A DNA stretch of 64,000 nucleotides from Nicotiana tabacum (taxonomy: Eukaryota > Streptophyta > Magnoliopsida > Solanales > Solanaceae), in contig NC_134087.1 of assembly GCF_000715075.1 (NCBI RefSeq), forward strand, positions 108,539,161 to 108,603,160, in the 5' to 3' direction. Position 1 is the stretch's first letter, and each line of letters starts with the position of its first letter. A program made the position numbers and the translations under genes. The notes under the pieces are model-generated. The model did not search any database, had not been told where the DNA came from, and saw only the letters and a list, made by a program, of their open reading frames with translations. Positions 61,824 to 64,000 of the stretch are shown in pieces.

Positions 61824-64000
61824 CGACATGCCCGGAAGGTTAGTTAGAAACACATCAGAAAAATCCCATACTACTACGACTGAATCAACGGAAGGGGTAT
61901 CAATACTGACATCTCTCACATAAGCTAGATACGCGTCACACCCTTTCTCAACCATTCGCTGAGCCTTAAGGAAAGAAATAACTCTACTTGGAGTGTGATC
62001 TAAAGCACCCATCCACTCAACACGCGGTACACCTAGCATAGCCAGCTTCACAGTTTTGACGTGACAATCAAGAATAGCATAATGGGGCGACAACCAATCC
62101 ATGCCCAAGATAATATCAAAATCTACCATGCCGAGCAACAATAAATCGACTCTGGTCTCAAAATCACTAAGAGCAACCAAACACACCGATAAACGCGGTC
62201 CACAACAAGAGAATCTCCCACAGGAGTAGAAACATAAACATGGGAACTTAAAGAATCCTGAGATACACCCAAATGCAGAGCAAAATAAGAAGACACATAA
62301 GAATAAGTGGAGCTTGGATCGAATAGAACCGATGCATCTCTGTGACAAACCAGGACAATACCTGTGATGACAGAATCGGAGGCAACCGCCTCGGTACGGG
62401 CATGAAGGGCATAGTATCTGGCATGGACTCCCCCTCTAGGGCGACCTCTACCTCCCCGACCTCCACCTCTAGCTAGCTAAGCAGGTGGGGTAGCAACTGG
62501 TGTTGTAATCATAGCATGAGAACTCTGCGGGGCACGCTGTGGCTGAGAAGTCTATAGAGGTGCACTCCTCCTAAGTCTAGGGCAATCCCTCACCACATGG
62601 CATGTGTCACCATACTCAAAACAAGCTCTGGGGGGATGTGGCGGCTGTGACTGGCTCGGGCCAGGTCTACTGGACTGACCTCTGAAAGCACCCCGCGTAG
62701 GAGGCGCACTAGATACTAGAGGTGCATAATAAGGCTCCTGAGGCCTAAGAGGAGCTGGGATACCACTGGCTGCTAGAAGAGATGAATGAACGGGGCGACT
62801 CATGTAACCCCTACCATGACAACCTGCAGCTGGGGCACGGGCACTAGAATAATGGCCCGACTCTCGAGACCTCTTAGCCTCCCTCTCCTCTCTCTCCCTA
62901 GCATGCATACCCTCAATATTCCTAGCAATTCTCACCACCTGCTGATAAGAAATATCTATCTCCAACTCACGAGCCATGCTAGACCTGATGCTGGGAATAA
63001 GCCGCTCAATAAACCGGCGAACCCTCTCGCGAATAGTAGAAACCAAGGCTGGGGAATGTCTAGCCAAGCTAGTGTAATAGATAGCATACTTCGAGACAGT
63101 CATAGTACCCTGGCGCAAATGCTCAAACTCTGCATGTCATGCATCCCTGAGGCTTTAAGGAACAAACTCCCTCAGGAACATATCTGAAAATCGAGTCCAA
63201 GTCAGTGAAGCTTCCTCATCTGGACTGTCAAACTCATAGGTACGCCACCACTCATAGGCGGCTCCTCAAAGCTGGAAGGCAGTGAAAGAAACCCCACTCG
63301 ATCCTGATATACCCATAGTGCGGAGGATATGATGATACTCCTCCAGAAATCCCAAGGAATCATCTGATGCTAACCCACTAAATACAGGAGGATCATACTT
63401 TTTGAACCTCTCAAATCTCTGTTGCTCATCCTCTGAAGCCGCTGCCCTGTCCTCGGGCTGACCTGGGACTACAGGCTATACAGGAATAATCTCTAGGACA
63501 TGATCAACATGGACTCGCTACTCAGGAGTGTGGGCGGTGGGAGTCGGTGCTCCTCCCCTAGCCTAAGATGTAGCTGCAGCAAGGGGAAGCAACCCTGCCT
63601 GAGCCAAAGTGGTGTACATGCTCATGAACTGTGCCAAAGTCTCCTGAAGTGCTAGCGTGGTAGTAGCAGTAGGCGTATCAATTGATGGCTCCGACTGGTA
63701 ATGCTGGTGGCTCCTTATCGATAGCTCGCGCAGGTGCTCTAGCTGCACTACGTGCGCGTCCTCAGCCTCTACGCCATCCCCGGTCTCTAACGGCCGTAGT
63801 AGGGGGCGCGGGTGCCTGATCATCTCGGGTAGCATGTGTCCTTACCATTTGTGAGAGAATAGAAGATAGAAGTTTAGAATTATGATATCAAAATCTCGCA
63901 CGATAAGGTAATCAAATGAAGTGGAATTTTCCTAACAGTTACATAGACGTCTCCGTACCGATCAACGAGACTCTAATAAACCGGCTTGTGATTCATGACT
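61824..64000 (-). pseudogene. Element D gag and protease
   Basis: 63835-63563 gives the N-terminal gag piece. 63118-62552 gives the gag core, with YQQVVRIARNIEGMHARERE and a basic stretch, ending in the zinc-knuckle-like CFEYGDTCHVVRDCPR (about 62620-62573), whose second cysteine position is replaced by tyrosine. 62348-61824 gives the protease end (FETRVDLLLLG, then DFDIILGMDWLSPHYAILDC) and the linker VVVWDFSDVFLTNLPGM that leads into the reverse transcriptase beyond element C. Frame breaks separate the pieces. The last 50 bases are the untranslated leader. Confidence 0.88.

Larger units (their letters stand above)
39177..64000 (-). mobile_element. Element D: chromodomain Ty3/gypsy retrotransposon, split by two insertions
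   Basis: Transcribed on the minus strand; the 5' LTR lies beyond 64000. The 3' LTR is 39177-41885, with a polypurine tract just inside it. Coding pieces run gag (63835-62536), protease (62348-61824), reverse transcriptase (54484-53832), RNase H (53520-53290), integrase (52687-51806) and chromodomain (42117-41930). Element C sits between protease and reverse transcriptase; element B sits just before the chromodomain. The 5' leader at the window edge (64000-63950) matches the leader of element B (44445-44500), so both belong to one broad family. A C-terminal chromodomain plus long LTRs suggests the Tekay/Del chromovirus clade. Confidence 0.9.

Overview
This window looks like nuclear plant DNA from a Solanaceae species, most likely Nicotiana. 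That inference rests on spliced GT-AG genes, long nested LTR retrotransposons whose LTRs start TGTAACGACCCG, and a TS-type SINE tail ending in TTG repeats. No tRNA, rRNA, CRISPR or organellar gene was seen. Coordinates were read by hand and may be off by one or two bases at some boundaries.

Layout. 1-4904: 3' part and 3' LTR of a degraded Ty3/gypsy-type element (element A). 4905-7406: transposon debris, including one probable 1.3-kb Athila/Tat-like LTR. 7417-16484: a 9.07-kb Mutator-like element (MULE) bounded by a perfect 10-bp target duplication. It carries a plant-mobile-domain (MAIN-like) gene, a small GRF zinc-finger gene and, on the opposite strand, a PB1-plus-MULE transposase gene. 16485-18188: promoter and intronless coding region of a LUX ARRHYTHMO-like GARP transcription factor, with an Evening Element upstream. 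18189-21706: intergenic, with one SINE-like insertion. 21707-25931 (minus): a complete seven-exon TOC75-III chloroplast protein-import channel gene. 25932-29342: short repeats and MITE-like material. 29343-31531: a five-exon LTI65/CAP160-type stress-protein gene with a hAT MITE in intron 2. 32334-37298: a full-structure but inactivated Ty1/copia element. 39177 to beyond 64000 (minus): a chromodomain Ty3/gypsy element (element D) split by two further elements, B (42059-51738) and C (54485-61823).

Only three host genes look intact: the LUX-like clock regulator, TOC75 and the LTI65-like protein. They lie between about 17 and 31.5 kb, with transposons on both sides. The clock gene starts about 770 bp from the end of the MULE, and TOC75 starts about 130 bp from the edge of a probable MITE. 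The genes do not form a pathway. The most unusual object is the MULE, a composite element carrying three different protein families and several families of internal repeats. All of its large genes are now broken.
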